In this document: positions 1-8,552 of the stretch, piece by piece
Numbering within the stretch: position 1 is the first letter of the stretch
Layout of the letters: each line of letters opens with the position of its first letter
Assembly: GCF_009911645.1 (NCBI RefSeq)
Contig: NZ_QWKI01000139.1
Location: 1 to 33,618, forward strand
From: Pseudoflavonifractor sp. 60
GTDB lineage: Bacteria > Bacillota > Clostridia > Oscillospirales > Oscillospiraceae
Reading direction: 5' to 3'
Length of the DNA: 33,618 nucleotides
The notes under the pieces: generated by a model
Seen by the model: the letters and a program-made list of their open reading frames with translations, nothing else
Told to the model about the DNA's origin: nothing
Database searches by the model: none
Program-made: the position numbers and the translations under genes

Positions 1-42
1 GGGAGTTTTCTTGTTTACATCATCGCCATAAGGCTTTTTTTG

Positions 43-72
43 AACCACTCGCCTAGCGAGTGGTTTTCTTTA
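43..72 (+). terminator. Rho-independent terminator of a gene left of the window
   Basis: An 8-bp perfect stem (CCACTCGC at 45-52, GCGAGTGG at 56-63), extended by two A-T pairs, has a 3-nt loop and is followed by TTTTCTTTA. The T tract is on the plus strand, so it should end a plus-strand transcript entering from outside. The first 42 bases show no recognisable coding sequence. Confidence 0.75.
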
Positions 73-108
73 TACAATAAAAGAGGTATGCCGCCGGCAT
101 ACCTCTTT
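66..108 (-). terminator. Terminator of the small membrane protein gene (tuf-distal)
   Basis: Stem 80-92 pairs with 96-108 around a 3-nt loop. Read on the minus strand it is followed by a T-rich stretch (TTTTATT). It lies just past the stop codon of the minus-strand gene at 121-687 and faces the plus-strand terminator at 43-72, so it separates two convergent units. Confidence 0.75.
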
Positions 109-120
109 ATGGAAGGGATA

Positions 121-687
121 TTATCTCAGCGCCTCAACGCTGGCCTTCAGATAGGTCAAATAGAACACAAGGGCAATAATGGACACCACCAGATTGGCCA
201 GCGTCAGGATAAAGCCCAGCGGCAGAAGGATAACGGTAATAATCAGCAAAAAAGCCGCCACGTTGATGACAATTGATATCACCTGCCACTTCCAGGCCCG
301 GTCGCCCATGGCGGCCTGACTGTAAAAGCCCCGTTCTGTCAGGAAGCTGTTGGTCCCTCTGACCACAAAATAGAGCTGGAGCAGGCTGCAGACTGACTGG
401 GCCAGGTTCATAAAGCTCCCGAAAAAGGTCTCTTTGTTGGCCAGCAGGGAGCAAACAATCCCTGCTATGGTCGCAATCAGAGCAATCATGTAGTCCCCGT
501 GCAGGTCGCGCAGCCTAGCCAGCCCCACCAGAGAGATGATCCCGCCTATCAGGACCGCAAATATAATCAAAACCGCCAGCAGCGGCACCAAAATGGCGAG
601 CAGCATACACAGCGCGGCGATAATTGCCACAACATTTCCCAGATAAATCAGGTGCAGGCCATTACTGACCTCTCTTGTATCTCCCAT
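121..687 (-). CDS. Hypothetical multi-pass membrane protein, 188 aa
   Basis: I do not recognise the family. The protein is very hydrophobic, with about five to six predicted membrane segments near residues 17-35, 36-57, 66-86, 92-110, 130-150 and 155-178. Between segments lie short polar stretches such as ARLRDLHGDY and a longer one around residues 112-130. No signal peptide or catalytic motif is visible. The ATG has a strong Shine-Dalgarno (AAGGAGG, 7 nt away). The gene starts 64 bp after the tuf stop on the same strand with the tuf terminator in between and no obvious promoter in the gap, so expression may come from readthrough. It resembles generic DUF-type integral membrane proteins of Clostridia; no function is assigned. 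Confidence 0.75.
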   Translation of the reverse strand: MGDTREVSNGLHLIYLGNVVAIIAALCMLLAILVPLLAVLIIFAVLIGGIISLVGLARLRDLHGDYMIALIATIAGIVCSLLANKETFFGSFMNLAQSVCSLLQLYFVVRGTNSFLTERGFYSQAAMGDRAWKWQVISIVINVAAFLLIITVILLPLGFILTLANLVVSIIALVFYLTYLKASVEALR

Positions 688-709
688 GGTAATTCCTCCT
701 TCTCTTTGA

Positions 710-736
710 TAAAAGGACGGGCCGAAGCCCGTCCTT
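710..736 (-). terminator. tuf terminator
   Basis: GGACGGGC (715-722) pairs with GCCCGTCC (727-734) around a 4-nt loop, flanked by A-T pairs. On the minus strand it is followed by TTTTATC. It lies 15 nt past the tuf stop codon. Confidence 0.85.
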
Positions 737-751
737 CTTGTAAGGTGAAAA

Positions 752-1954
<1,203 letters not shown>

Positions 1955-2018
1955 TGGAATTTTCCTCCTTATATTACAGTAATACTGCTTGGTGGGTGGG
2001 TATAGACGTATTGTGGAT

Positions 2019-2047
2019 ATTCTATCCTATTTCGTCCATAATTGCAA
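2019..2047 (-). promoter_or_regulatory. Internal sigma-A promoter for tuf
   Basis: On the minus strand a -35 TTGCAA (2047-2042) and a -10 TAGAAT (2024-2019) are separated by exactly 17 bp. They lie in the AT-rich gap between fusA and tuf, about 65 bp upstream of the tuf ATG. No terminator is visible between fusA and this promoter, so tuf probably has both operon and private transcripts. Confidence 0.65.
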
Positions 2048-2072
2048 CCCTATTTTTTAGATTCCTCAGAAA

Positions 2073-4178
2073 TCAGTCCTGATTGCGGCCGCGCTCAGCC
2101 ACGATCTTCTCGGCGATATTCTTGGGGATCTGCACATAGCTGTGGGGTTCCATGGAGTACTGGCCGCGGCCCTGGGTCGAGGACCGCAGGTCGGTGGCGT
2201 AGCCGAACATATTGGCCAGCGGCACCAGAGAATCCACCTGAGTGGCGCCGGTGCGGTTCTCCTGGCCCTGGATCTGGCCCCGGCGGCTGTTCAGGTCGCC
2301 GATGACGTTGCCCAGGTAGTCGTCGGGCACGATAACATCCACCTTCATCAGGGGCTCCAGCAGCACGGGGCCGGCCTTGCGGCAGGCCTCCTTGAAGGCC
2401 ATGGATCCGGCAATCTTGAAGGCCATTTCAGAGGAGTCCACCTCGTGGAAGGAGCCGTCGTACAGGGTCACCTTCACGTCTACCACGGGGTAGCCGGCCA
2501 GCACGCCGGCCTGCATGGCCCCCTGGATGCCCGCGTCCACGGCGGGGATATACTCCTTGGGGATGGCGCCGCCCACAATGGCGTTCTCGAAGACGTAGCC
2601 CGCGCCGGGCTCGTTGGGCTCCACGCGGATCTTGACGTGGCCGTACTGGCCCTTGCCGCCCGACTGGCGGGCGTACTTGGTGTCCTGCTCGGTGCTCTTG
2701 GTGATGGTCTCCTTGTAGGCCACCTGGGGTGCGCCCACGTTGGCCTCCACCTTGTACTCGCGGAGCAGACGGTCCACGATGATCTCCAGGTGGAGCTCGC
2801 CCATGCCGGCGATGATGGTCTGGCCGGTCTCCTCGTCGGTGTAGGTCTTAAAGGTGGGGTCCTCCTCGGCCAGCTTCATCAGGGCGATGCCCATCTTCTC
2901 CTGGCCGGCCTTGGTCTTGGGCTCGATGGCAACCCGAATGACGGGCTCGGGGAACTCCATGGACTCCAGGATGATGGGGTGCTTCTCGTCGCAGAGGGTG
3001 TCGCCGGTGGTGGAGTTCTTCAGGCCGATGACGGCGGCAATATCGCCGGAGTAGACGGTCTCGATATCCTCCCGGTGGTTGGCGTGCATCTGGAGGATGC
3101 GGCCAATACGTTCCTTCTGCTTCTTGGTGCTGTTCAGCACGGAGGTGCCGGTGTTCAGCATACCGGAATAGACCCGGACGAAGGACAGGCGGCCCACATA
3201 GGGGTCGGTGGCAATCTTAAAGGCCAAGGCGGAGAAGGGAGCGTTGTCGTCGGCAGGACGGGAGTCCTCCTCCTCGGTATCGGGGTTGACACCCTGGATG
3301 GCGGGAATGTCCAGAGGAGAGGGCATATAGTCCACAATGGCGTCCAGCAGCTTCTGAACTCCCTTGTTCTTGTAGGACGTGCCGCAGACCACGGGAACCA
3401 GCAGATTGTCGATGGTGCCCTTGCGCAGCGCCTTGCGGATCATATCTTCGGGCACAGGCTGCTCGTCCAGCACCAGCATCATGATCTCTTCGTCGATGTC
3501 AGCGCAGGCGTCCAGCAGCTTGGAGCGGTACTCCTGAGCCTGGTCCTGCATATCGTCGGGGATCTCCTCCACACGCATATCCTTGCCCAGGTCGTCGTAG
3601 TAGATATCGGCCTTCATCTCCACCAGATCAATGATGCCCTTGAAGGTCTCCTCAGAGCCGATGGGCAGCTGGATGGGCACGGCGTTGCACTTCAGCCGGT
3701 CGTGGATCATGTCCAGCACGTGGTAAAAGTCGGCGCCCATAATGTCCATTTTATTGACATAGATCATGCGGGGGACCTTATAGTGGTCGGCCTGACGCCA
3801 AACGGTCTCGGACTGGGGCTCTACGCCGCCCTTGGCGCACATGACGGTAACAGAGCCGTCCAGCACACGCAGGGAGCGCTCCACCTCCACGGTGAAGTCC
3901 ACGTGGCCTGGAGTGTCGATGATGTTGATCCGGGTCTGGGGGAACTGGGTCTTAGTGCCCGTCCAGTAGCAGGTGGTGGCGGCGGAGGTAATGGTAATGC
4001 CCCGCTCCTGCTCCTGGGCCATCCAGTCCATGGTGGCGGTACCCTCGTGGGTCTCGCCGATCTTGTAGTTGACGCCGGTGTAGTAGAGGATACGCTCAGT
4101 GGTGGTCGTCTTGCCCGCATCGATGTGGGCCATAATGCCGATGTTGCGCGTATTCTCCAGAGAAACTTTTCTAGGCAT
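2073..4178 (-). CDS. fusA: Elongation factor G (EF-G)
   Basis: This translocase GTPase moves tRNA and mRNA after peptide bond formation and acts with RRF in ribosome recycling. At 701 aa it has full length. Visible motifs are AHIDAGKT (17-24), RGITITSA (from residue 59), DTPGH (88-92) and NKMD (142-145). Domains II-V follow, with GMGELHLEI near residue 463 and the domain [14 protein letters not shown] segment near residue 510. The ATG is preceded by AAAGGAG with a 7-nt spacer, 15 bp after rpsG. The order S12-S7-EF-G-EF-Tu is the canonical str operon. No duplicate or Tet(M)-like features are seen. Confidence 0.98.
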   Translation of the reverse strand: MPRKVSLENTRNIGIMAHIDAGKTTTTERILYYTGVNYKIGETHEGTATMDWMAQEQERGITITSAATTCYWTGTKTQFPQTRINIIDTPGHVDFTVEVERSLRVLDGSVTVMCAKGGVEPQSETVWRQADHYKVPRMIYVNKMDIMGADFYHVLDMIHDRLKCNAVPIQLPIGSEETFKGIIDLVEMKADIYYDDLGKDMRVEEIPDDMQDQAQEYRSKLLDACADIDEEIMMLVLDEQPVPEDMIRKALRKGTIDNLLVPVVCGTSYKNKGVQKLLDAIVDYMPSPLDIPAIQGVNPDTEEEDSRPADDNAPFSALAFKIATDPYVGRLSFVRVYSGMLNTGTSVLNSTKKQKERIGRILQMHANHREDIETVYSGDIAAVIGLKNSTTGDTLCDEKHPIILESMEFPEPVIRVAIEPKTKAGQEKMGIALMKLAEEDPTFKTYTDEETGQTIIAGMGELHLEIIVDRLLREYKVEANVGAPQVAYKETITKSTEQDTKYARQSGGKGQYGHVKIRVEPNEPGAGYVFENAIVGGAIPKEYIPAVDAGIQGAMQAGVLAGYPVVDVKVTLYDGSFHEVDSSEMAFKIAGSMAFKEACRKAGPVLLEPLMKVDVIVPDDYLGNVIGDLNSRRGQIQGQENRTGATQVDSLVPLANMFGYATDLRSSTQGRGQYSMEPHSYVQIPKNIAEKIVAERGRNQD

Positions 4179-4193
4179 ACGGAATCTCCTTTG

Positions 4194-4664
4194 TTACCAG
4201 CGGTAGTGAGCAAACGCCTTGTTGGACTCAGCCATCTTGTGGGTGTCCTCGCGCTTCTTCACGGCAGAGCCGGTGTTATTAGCGGCGTCCATGATCTCAC
4301 CGGCCAGCCGCTCTTTCATAGTTTTCTCGCCCCGGTTGCGGGCATAGGTGGTCAGCCAGCGCAGACCCAGGGTCTGCCGGCGCTCGGGCCGGACTTCGAT
4401 GGGCACCTGATAGGTGGCGCCGCCCACGCGGCGGGCCTTGACCTCCAGGGAAGGCATGATATTCTCAAGGGCCTGGGTATAGACCTCCATAGGCTCCTTG
4501 CCGGTCTTGTCTTTGATGATCTCAAAGGCCCCGTAGACGACCTTCTGAGCCACGCCCTTCTTGCCATCCAGCATAATGCTGTTGGTAAGCTTGGTAACCA
4601 GGACGGAGTTGTAAAGCGGGTCGGGTAAAATCTCCCGCTTGGGTACATTTCCTCTTCTGGGCAC
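4194..4664 (-). CDS. rpsG: 30S ribosomal protein S7 (GTG start)
   Basis: S7 nucleates assembly of the 30S head by binding the 3' major domain of 16S rRNA and lies near the E site. The protein begins (M)[15 protein letters not shown] and is 156 aa, the usual S7 length. It contains the hallmark [10 protein letters not shown] and ends in KAFAHYRW. I chose the GTG at 4664 because AGGAGGG lies 7 nt upstream and the product then aligns with the family N-terminus. The in-frame ATG 45 nt further upstream would add 15 unrelated residues. It is followed by fusA after 15 bp. Confidence 0.96.
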   Translation of the reverse strand: MPRRGNVPKREILPDPLYNSVLVTKLTNSIMLDGKKGVAQKVVYGAFEIIKDKTGKEPMEVYTQALENIMPSLEVKARRVGGATYQVPIEVRPERRQTLGLRWLTTYARNRGEKTMKERLAGEIMDAANNTGSAVKKREDTHKMAESNKAFAHYRW

Positions 4665-4875
4665 TTTGCTTCCCTCCTTCTTAATAATATAGAAATCATA
4701 GGTACTCAAACCCCTGCCGGGATTTGTGTAATGCCTGTCCGAGGTCTACCCATATATATGGCAAACGTCGGGCAAGGCGGGGTGCCTTGCGCAAACGCAC
4801 AATGCAGTTCAGTTCTCTTCTCAGGCGCAGAGCCCGGAAGACGGCGCGCCGGAATTGCCGCGCCCTGTTGTAATT
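4665..4875 (-). promoter_or_regulatory. Structured rpsL-rpsG intergenic region
   Basis: The 210-nt leader before rpsG is longer than typical gaps in this operon. It contains a perfect 7-bp hairpin (GCAAGGC at 4772-4778 with GCCTTGC at 4784-4790, 5-nt loop), a short GCAAACG direct repeat on either side of it, and a GC-rich hairpin candidate near 4840-4865. Neither hairpin has a T tract, so they do not look like terminators. In E. coli, S7 represses translation by binding the S12-S7 intercistronic RNA; a similar role here is only inferred. Confidence 0.4.
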
Positions 4876-5301
4876 TTACTTCTTCTTGCCGGCCTTGGGA
4901 CGCTTGGCGCCGTACTTGGAGCGGGCCTGCATACGGCCGTTGACGCCCTGGGTATCCAGAGTGCCGCGGATGATGTGGTAGCGCACGCCGGGCAGGTCCT
5001 TGACACGACCGCCGCGGATCATCACCACGGAGTGCTCCTGGAGATTGTGGCCCACGCCGGGGATATAGGCGGTGACCTCCATCCCGTTGGTCAGCTTCAC
5101 ACGGGCGATCTTACGAAGGGCCGAGTTGGGCTTCTTGGGGGTCGAGGTACGCACGGCGGTGCAGACACCTCTCTTCTGGGGAGAGGGCAGGTCGGTGCTC
5201 CGGTTCTTCAGGGTGTTCAGACCGTGCTGAAGAGCGGGGGAGGTGGACTTGTACGCCGCCATTGTGCGGCCCTTGCGCACCAGCTGGTTAAAAGTAGGCA
5301 T
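4876..5301 (-). CDS. rpsL: 30S ribosomal protein S12
   Basis: S12 is the decoding-centre protein that controls translational accuracy. The 141-aa protein starts [12 protein letters not shown], the family N-terminus, with GGAGG upstream at about 10 nt. An ATG 60 nt further upstream would add non-homologous residues and was rejected. [11 protein letters not shown] and [17 protein letters not shown] are present. The two Lys positions linked to streptomycin resistance (in TPKKPNS and GRVKDLPG) carry the sensitive-type Lys. The C-terminus ([12 protein letters not shown]) is normal. Confidence 0.97.
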   Translation of the reverse strand: MPTFNQLVRKGRTMAAYKSTSPALQHGLNTLKNRSTDLPSPQKRGVCTAVRTSTPKKPNSALRKIARVKLTNGMEVTAYIPGVGHNLQEHSVVMIRGGRVKDLPGVRYHIIRGTLDTQGVNGRMQARSKYGAKRPKAGKKK

Positions 5302-5354
5302 GAATGGGTTTCCTCCTTTCCTGATTTCTGCCCCTGTGGGGCGTGATATATATT

Positions 5355-5379
5355 TTAACAAAATAAGGGGTTCCTTATT
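5355..5379 (-). other. Hairpin in the L7Ae-rpsL gap, possible attenuator
   Basis: AATAAGG (5362-5368) pairs with CCTTATT (5373-5379) around a 4-nt loop. On the minus strand it is followed by TTGTTAAAATA. It could act as a weak terminator or processing site that changes L7Ae to S12 stoichiometry. The stem is only 7 bp and AT-rich, so the function is uncertain. Confidence 0.35.
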
Positions 5380-5403
5380 CTGTCAAAACCGAAAAAATGG
5401 AAA

Positions 5404-5646
5404 TTATTTCAGCAAAACCGCCACTGCGGCCCCCACGGCGATGCCGCAGGAGGCGCCCAGCTCCTTCATGGAGGGCACCTGGCTCACCGGGATCTGCCGG
5501 TTCACCGCCTCCTGTACCAGGGGCTGGAGCAGCCTGGGATCGGCGTCCACGGCCATATACAGCCTGGCGGCCCGTCCGTCCCGCAGCGCGCGGCGGACCT
5601 GCTTGGCCCCAACCACTTTATTGGAACCGGCCAATTCCTGGATCAT
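5404..5646 (-). CDS. Ribosomal L7Ae/L30e/S12e/Gadd45-family protein (YbxF-like)
   Basis: This is a small RNA-binding protein of the L7Ae fold; YbxF and YlxQ of Bacillus bind kink-turn RNA. The 80-aa product (MIQELAGSNKVVGAKQ...) matches the ~82-aa YbxF length. It keeps the GAKQVRRAL segment, the VDADPRL segment and the C-terminal SMKELGASCGIAVGAA signature. The ATG at 5646 has AGGAGGAGGG about 9 nt upstream. A longer frame would start upstream of the mapped promoter (-10 at 5731-5726) and is impossible. A start at 5685 lacks a Shine-Dalgarno sequence. It is the first gene of this str operon; in Bacillus, ybxF lies between rpoC and rpsL. Confidence 0.85.
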   Translation of the reverse strand: MIQELAGSNKVVGAKQVRRALRDGRAARLYMAVDADPRLLQPLVQEAVNRQIPVSQVPSMKELGASCGIAVGAAVAVLLK

Positions 5647-5725
5647 CTTGGCGCGCCCTCCTCCTCCCCTGCCGGGGAATTTCATCGGGTAAAAGGGCAC
5701 AATACCCCTACCGCCACGAAACGGT

Positions 5726-5754
5726 ATTATATCACCCCGCTGTCTCCCCGTCAA
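5726..5754 (-). promoter_or_regulatory. Near-consensus sigma-A promoter of the str operon
   Basis: TTGACG (-35, 5754-5749) and TATAAT (-10, 5731-5726) on the minus strand have exactly 17 bp between them. It is the strongest promoter seen in the window. Predicted transcription start is near 5719, about 70 nt upstream of the L7Ae gene. It is divergent from the serpin gene. Confidence 0.85.
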
Positions 5755-5821
5755 GGAGATTTTCACCGAATCCTTTCAAAAAAACTTCAAAATTGCGCAA
5801 CTGGGCGGCCCGGTTTTCGTC

Positions 5822-5827
5822 TATAAT
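5822..5827 (+). promoter_or_regulatory. Putative -10 element of the serpin gene
   Basis: A perfect TATAAT lies 30 bp upstream of the serpin ATG. No good -35 lies at 16-18 bp; TTGCGC at 5793-5798 is 23 bp away, which is too far. The promoter may therefore be weak or activator-dependent. Confidence 0.45.
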
Positions 5828-5857
5828 GGTAACCCAATCGAAAAAGGAGGACTCTTT

Positions 5858-7192
5858 ATGAAACGAATCCCTGCCCTGCTCCCGGCCTGCGCCCTAGGCC
5901 TGTCCCTGCTGGCCGGGTGCTCCGGAACGTCTGACCCCGCCTTCGGCCCGGGCGGCAGCTCTTTTACCCCGCCGCCCCTGGAGCCCTTTGCCGAGCTGGT
6001 AAGTCAGGCGTTTCTCCCCGCCTCCAGTCCCCGTGTAGAGGCCGCCCTGGCTGATTTCGGCCTGGAGCTGCTGAAACAGACCCGGACAGCCAGCGGGGAA
6101 GCTGCTATGTCCAGCGGCATGAGCCACATCCCCTTCTCAACCCTGGTCTCCCCCTTTTCCGCGGCAATGGCCCTGTCCATGACGGCCAACGGGGCGGACG
6201 GGGACACCCTGGCTCAATTTCAGGCGGTGCTGGGGGACGGCGCGGACATGGACGAGATCAACGCCGCCTGGGCTCAGCTGGCGGGGGACTGCTGCACTCT
6301 GGGCGGCTCTACCCGGATTAATATCGCCAACAGTCTTTGGAAAGACCATAACGGCGGCATCTATGAGGAGTTCGCCTCTAAATGCCAGGGGGGCTACGGC
6401 GCGCAAATCTATGAAGCGGATTTGTCCGACCTCCGTACTGTGGACGACGTAAATAACTGGGTCTCGGACAAGACCAGCAAGCTGATTCCGGAGATCATTG
6501 ACCAGCCCTTCCAGGAGGACACCGCCTGTGTGCTGGTAAACGCCCTCTACTTAAAAAACAAGTGGGAGAGGGAGTTTGACCCTCTGGCAACCCATGAGAT
6601 GGACTTCCGTCACGCCGGCGGCCCTGACTCCCGGGCGGAGTATTTACAGCATTTCGACACAGAGCTGTCCTATCTCAAGGGAGAGGGGGCTCAGGGGGTT
6701 GTACTGCCCTACGACGACGGGCGGCTGGCCTTCTTCGCCCTCCTGCCTGACGTGTACCCAGACTGCGACTATAACTTTGGGGAGTGGCTGCACAACTTGG
6801 ACGGGGAGGACCTGTCCCGGCTCACCGACTTCAGGGAGGATACTCTGTTCCTCCGCTTTGCCATGCCCAAGTTCACGGCGGAGTGGAAGGGCGATCTCAC
6901 CGGCATCCTGTCCCAAATGGGGCTGGAGGACGCCTTTCTCCCCGGGGCCGCCGACTTCTCCAACCTGGGGAGCAGCGAAGTCGGCTACTGGATCTCCGAG
7001 GTGATCCACGCGGCGAAAATCGAGGTCAACGAGAGGGGCACCGAGGCCGCCGCCGCTACGGTGGTGGAAGCCAACAGCGGCGGTGCGGAACCTCCCCAGG
7101 AGGGCGTCACTCTCATTCTGGACCGGCCCTTCCTCTACGGCATCATCGATCTGCAAACCGGCGTCCCCCTGTTTTTGGGGACCTACGAATAG
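5858..7192 (+). CDS. Serpin-family protease inhibitor, lipoprotein
   Basis: Serpins trap serine or cysteine proteases by reactive-loop insertion. This 444-aa protein has a lipoprotein signal (charged MKR, hydrophobic stretch, LAGC lipobox, C21), so it is probably anchored on the outer face of the membrane. Serpin fold markers include ANGADGDTL, NSLWKDHNGG, VNALYLKNKWE and the C-terminal DRPFLYGIID. The hinge ERGTEAAAAT (392-401) fits the inhibitory pattern: Gly at P15, Thr at P14 and small residues at P12-P9. Counting 17 from the hinge puts P1 near G408, which is approximate. ATG has AAAGGAGG 7 nt upstream. It is divergent from the str operon. The protease target is unknown. Confidence 0.93.
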   Translation: MKRIPALLPACALGLSLLAGCSGTSDPAFGPGGSSFTPPPLEPFAELVSQAFLPASSPRVEAALADFGLELLKQTRTASGEAAMSSGMSHIPFSTLVSPFSAAMALSMTANGADGDTLAQFQAVLGDGADMDEINAAWAQLAGDCCTLGGSTRINIANSLWKDHNGGIYEEFASKCQGGYGAQIYEADLSDLRTVDDVNNWVSDKTSKLIPEIIDQPFQEDTACVLVNALYLKNKWEREFDPLATHEMDFRHAGGPDSRAEYLQHFDTELSYLKGEGAQGVVLPYDDGRLAFFALLPDVYPDCDYNFGEWLHNLDGEDLSRLTDFREDTLFLRFAMPKFTAEWKGDLTGILSQMGLEDAFLPGAADFSNLGSSEVGYWISEVIHAAKIEVNERGTEAAAATVVEANSGGAEPPQEGVTLILDRPFLYGIIDLQTGVPLFLGTYE

Positions 7193-7257
7193 GGCGCTGA
7201 ATAAGCACGATGTTTAGGGGCATACTCTCCTGTGACCATTGTGAAGGAGGTATTCCC

Positions 7258-7443
7258 ATGGAAGTTCATGTCAATGGAGACTGCATCGGCTGCGGCCTGT
7301 GCGTCTCCACCTGCCCCAACGAGTTCTTTATGACTGACGGCGGTACCGCTGCCGCCTTCTCTCCGGAGGTGGGCTCCGATCTGGCCGATCAGGTCCAGGC
7401 CGCCGCCGACAGTTGCCCTGTCAGCGCCATTGAGGTGCGATAA
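7258..7443 (+). CDS. Small [4Fe-4S] ferredoxin
   Basis: A 61-aa electron carrier. The cluster motif is CIGCGLCVSTCP (C9, C12, C15, C19) with a distal CP at C53 in DSCPVSAIEV. This is the layout of single-cluster ferredoxins, where C9, C12, C15 and C53 ligate the cluster and C19 is extra; a full second CxxCxxC is absent. ATG at 7258 follows AAGGAGG with a 7-nt spacer. A longer frame starting at 7210 lacks both a ribosome-binding site and homology. It is 65 bp after the serpin with no terminator between, so cotranscription is possible although the functions look unrelated. The redox partner is unknown. Confidence 0.93.
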   Translation: MEVHVNGDCIGCGLCVSTCPNEFFMTDGGTAAAFSPEVGSDLADQVQAAADSCPVSAIEVR

Positions 7444-7469
7444 AAAGATCCCCGCCTCTGGCGGGGATC
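7441..7469 (-). terminator. Terminator of the CBS-protein gene (possibly bidirectional)
   Basis: A perfect 10-bp stem (GATCCCCGCC at 7447-7456 with GGCGGGGATC at 7460-7469) has a 3-nt loop. The T tract (TTTTTA) is on the minus strand, so it mainly serves the minus-strand gene. Because it sits between convergent genes it may also stop ferredoxin transcripts. Confidence 0.85.
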
Positions 7470-7480
7470 CTCATATGTAC

Positions 7481-8383
7481 TTATTCCGCGTTCTTCTCCG
7501 GTTCCGGCTCCAGCTTTTCCACCAGCGCCCACTCCACCCGGCGTTCGCACAGCTCCTCCACCTGGATATGGAGCCCCAGCGCATCCACCGCCGGACGGCT
7601 GCCGTCCTCCGGAATGACGGACAGCTGGGAGAAGACCAGCCCGCCCAGGGTATCGTAATCCCGCTCCTCGTCCTCGGGGAGTTCAAAGCCCATGGCCTCG
7701 GCCAGCTCCTCCAGGTCCGCAGAGCCGGACACCCGCCAGCGATCCTCCTCCAGTTGGATGATCTCCTGCTCTTCCTGGGGATCAAACTCGTCATAGATGT
7801 TGCCCACCAGCTCCTCCAGCAGGTCCTCCAGGGTTACCAGACCGCTGGTGCCGCCGTACTCGTCCACCACCAGGGCCATATGGGTCTTCTTCCCCTGCAT
7901 ATCCCGGAAGAGCACGTCGGCGGCCACCGTCTCAGGGACAAAGTAGGCCGGGCGGAGCAGCTCCTTCAGCGGCTGAGGCTGGCTGTTATGGAAGTTGAGC
8001 AGGTAATCCCGGGTCGACAAAATACCCACAATGTCGTCCGCATCCTCCCCGTACACCGGGAAGCGGGACAGGCCCGACTGGCGGATCACATCCAGAATGT
8101 CCTTCTCCTCCGCGTCCACCGGCAGGGTGACCATGTCGGTGCGGTGAACCATAACGTCCTTCGCCGTGGTGTTGTCAAACTCGAAGACGTTTTCAATAAA
8201 CTCCTTCTCGTTGCTCTGGATAGCCCCGGACTCCTCGCCCTCCTCCACCATGGCCATAATGTTGTCCTCCGACACCTGGTCCTTCCGGTGGAGCAGCTTG
8301 AGCACAGGCCGCCACAGCAGCAGAACGCCGTTGACGCACAGACTGATTCCAAAGAGCACAAGCCATATTTGGCCCTCGTCCAC
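7481..8383 (-). CDS. CBS-pair/CorC-HlyC domain membrane-anchored protein (GTG start)
   Basis: A 300-aa protein of the hemolysin C/CorC group, which is linked to Mg2+ or Co2+ transport regulation. It has one N-terminal membrane segment (~6-25, WLVLFGISLCVNGVLLLW), a CBS pair (~72-190: KDVMVHRTDMVTL, SRFPVYGED, MALVVDEYGGTSGLVT) and a C-terminal CorC/transporter-associated domain (~205-290, RWRVSGSADL, TLGGLVFSQL). It lacks the DUF21/CNNM membrane domain of larger homologues. I chose the GTG at 8383 with AAGGGGG 8 nt upstream; the ATG at 8434 overlaps the -10 element of the promoter, so it cannot be in the transcript. It is convergent with the ferredoxin gene. Confidence 0.88.
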   Translation of the reverse strand: MDEGQIWLVLFGISLCVNGVLLLWRPVLKLLHRKDQVSEDNIMAMVEEGEESGAIQSNEKEFIENVFEFDNTTAKDVMVHRTDMVTLPVDAEEKDILDVIRQSGLSRFPVYGEDADDIVGILSTRDYLLNFHNSQPQPLKELLRPAYFVPETVAADVLFRDMQGKKTHMALVVDEYGGTSGLVTLEDLLEELVGNIYDEFDPQEEQEIIQLEEDRWRVSGSADLEELAEAMGFELPEDEERDYDTLGGLVFSQLSVIPEDGSRPAVDALGLHIQVEELCERRVEWALVEKLEPEPEKNAE

Positions 8384-8422
8384 AGGTATAACCCCCTTAG
8401 GCAAATTCAGACTTACGCCTGC

Positions 8423-8451
8423 ATCATAGCACAAAAAACCAGGCCTGGCAA
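8423..8451 (-). promoter_or_regulatory. Sigma-A promoter of the CBS-protein gene
   Basis: On the minus strand TTGCCA (8451-8446), a 17-bp spacer and TATGAT (8428-8423). The predicted start near 8416 supports the downstream GTG start. Confidence 0.7.
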
Positions 8452-8484
8452 GGGGTCCGCTCAGTTTTCTAAGGAAATGAGAAT

Positions 8485-8518
8485 TTGACGTGCAAAATTT
8501 CCCGGGATATGGTATACT
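8485..8518 (+). promoter_or_regulatory. Promoter region of the CLC transporter gene
   Basis: TTGACG (8485-8490) is 18 bp from TATGGT (8509-8514). Alternatively TATACT (8513-8518), with a TGG just upstream, works as an extended -10. Either is plausible; the 5' leader would be about 30 nt. No fluoride riboswitch consensus is seen. Confidence 0.5.
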
Positions 8519-8552
8519 CTTCTCATAGAGACGGGAAAGGGGCGGATTTGCA

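Noticed and set aside
2142..4628. An 828-codon open frame on the plus strand opposite fusA and rpsG
   Set aside because: It is antisense to two certain genes, its translation is Gly/His/Leu/Val-rich low-complexity sequence, and it has no domain or ribosome-binding site; it reflects high GC at third codon positions.
4665..4709. N-terminal extension of S7 from an upstream ATG
   Set aside because: The 15 extra residues do not fit S7, and the GTG at 4664 has a far better Shine-Dalgarno spacing.
8384..8434. Longer form of the CBS protein starting at ATG 8434
   Set aside because: It would begin upstream of the predicted transcription start, inside the promoter.
8491..8552. Fluoride (crcB) riboswitch upstream of the CLC gene
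   Set aside because: The leader is only about 30 nt and does not contain the conserved riboswitch core.
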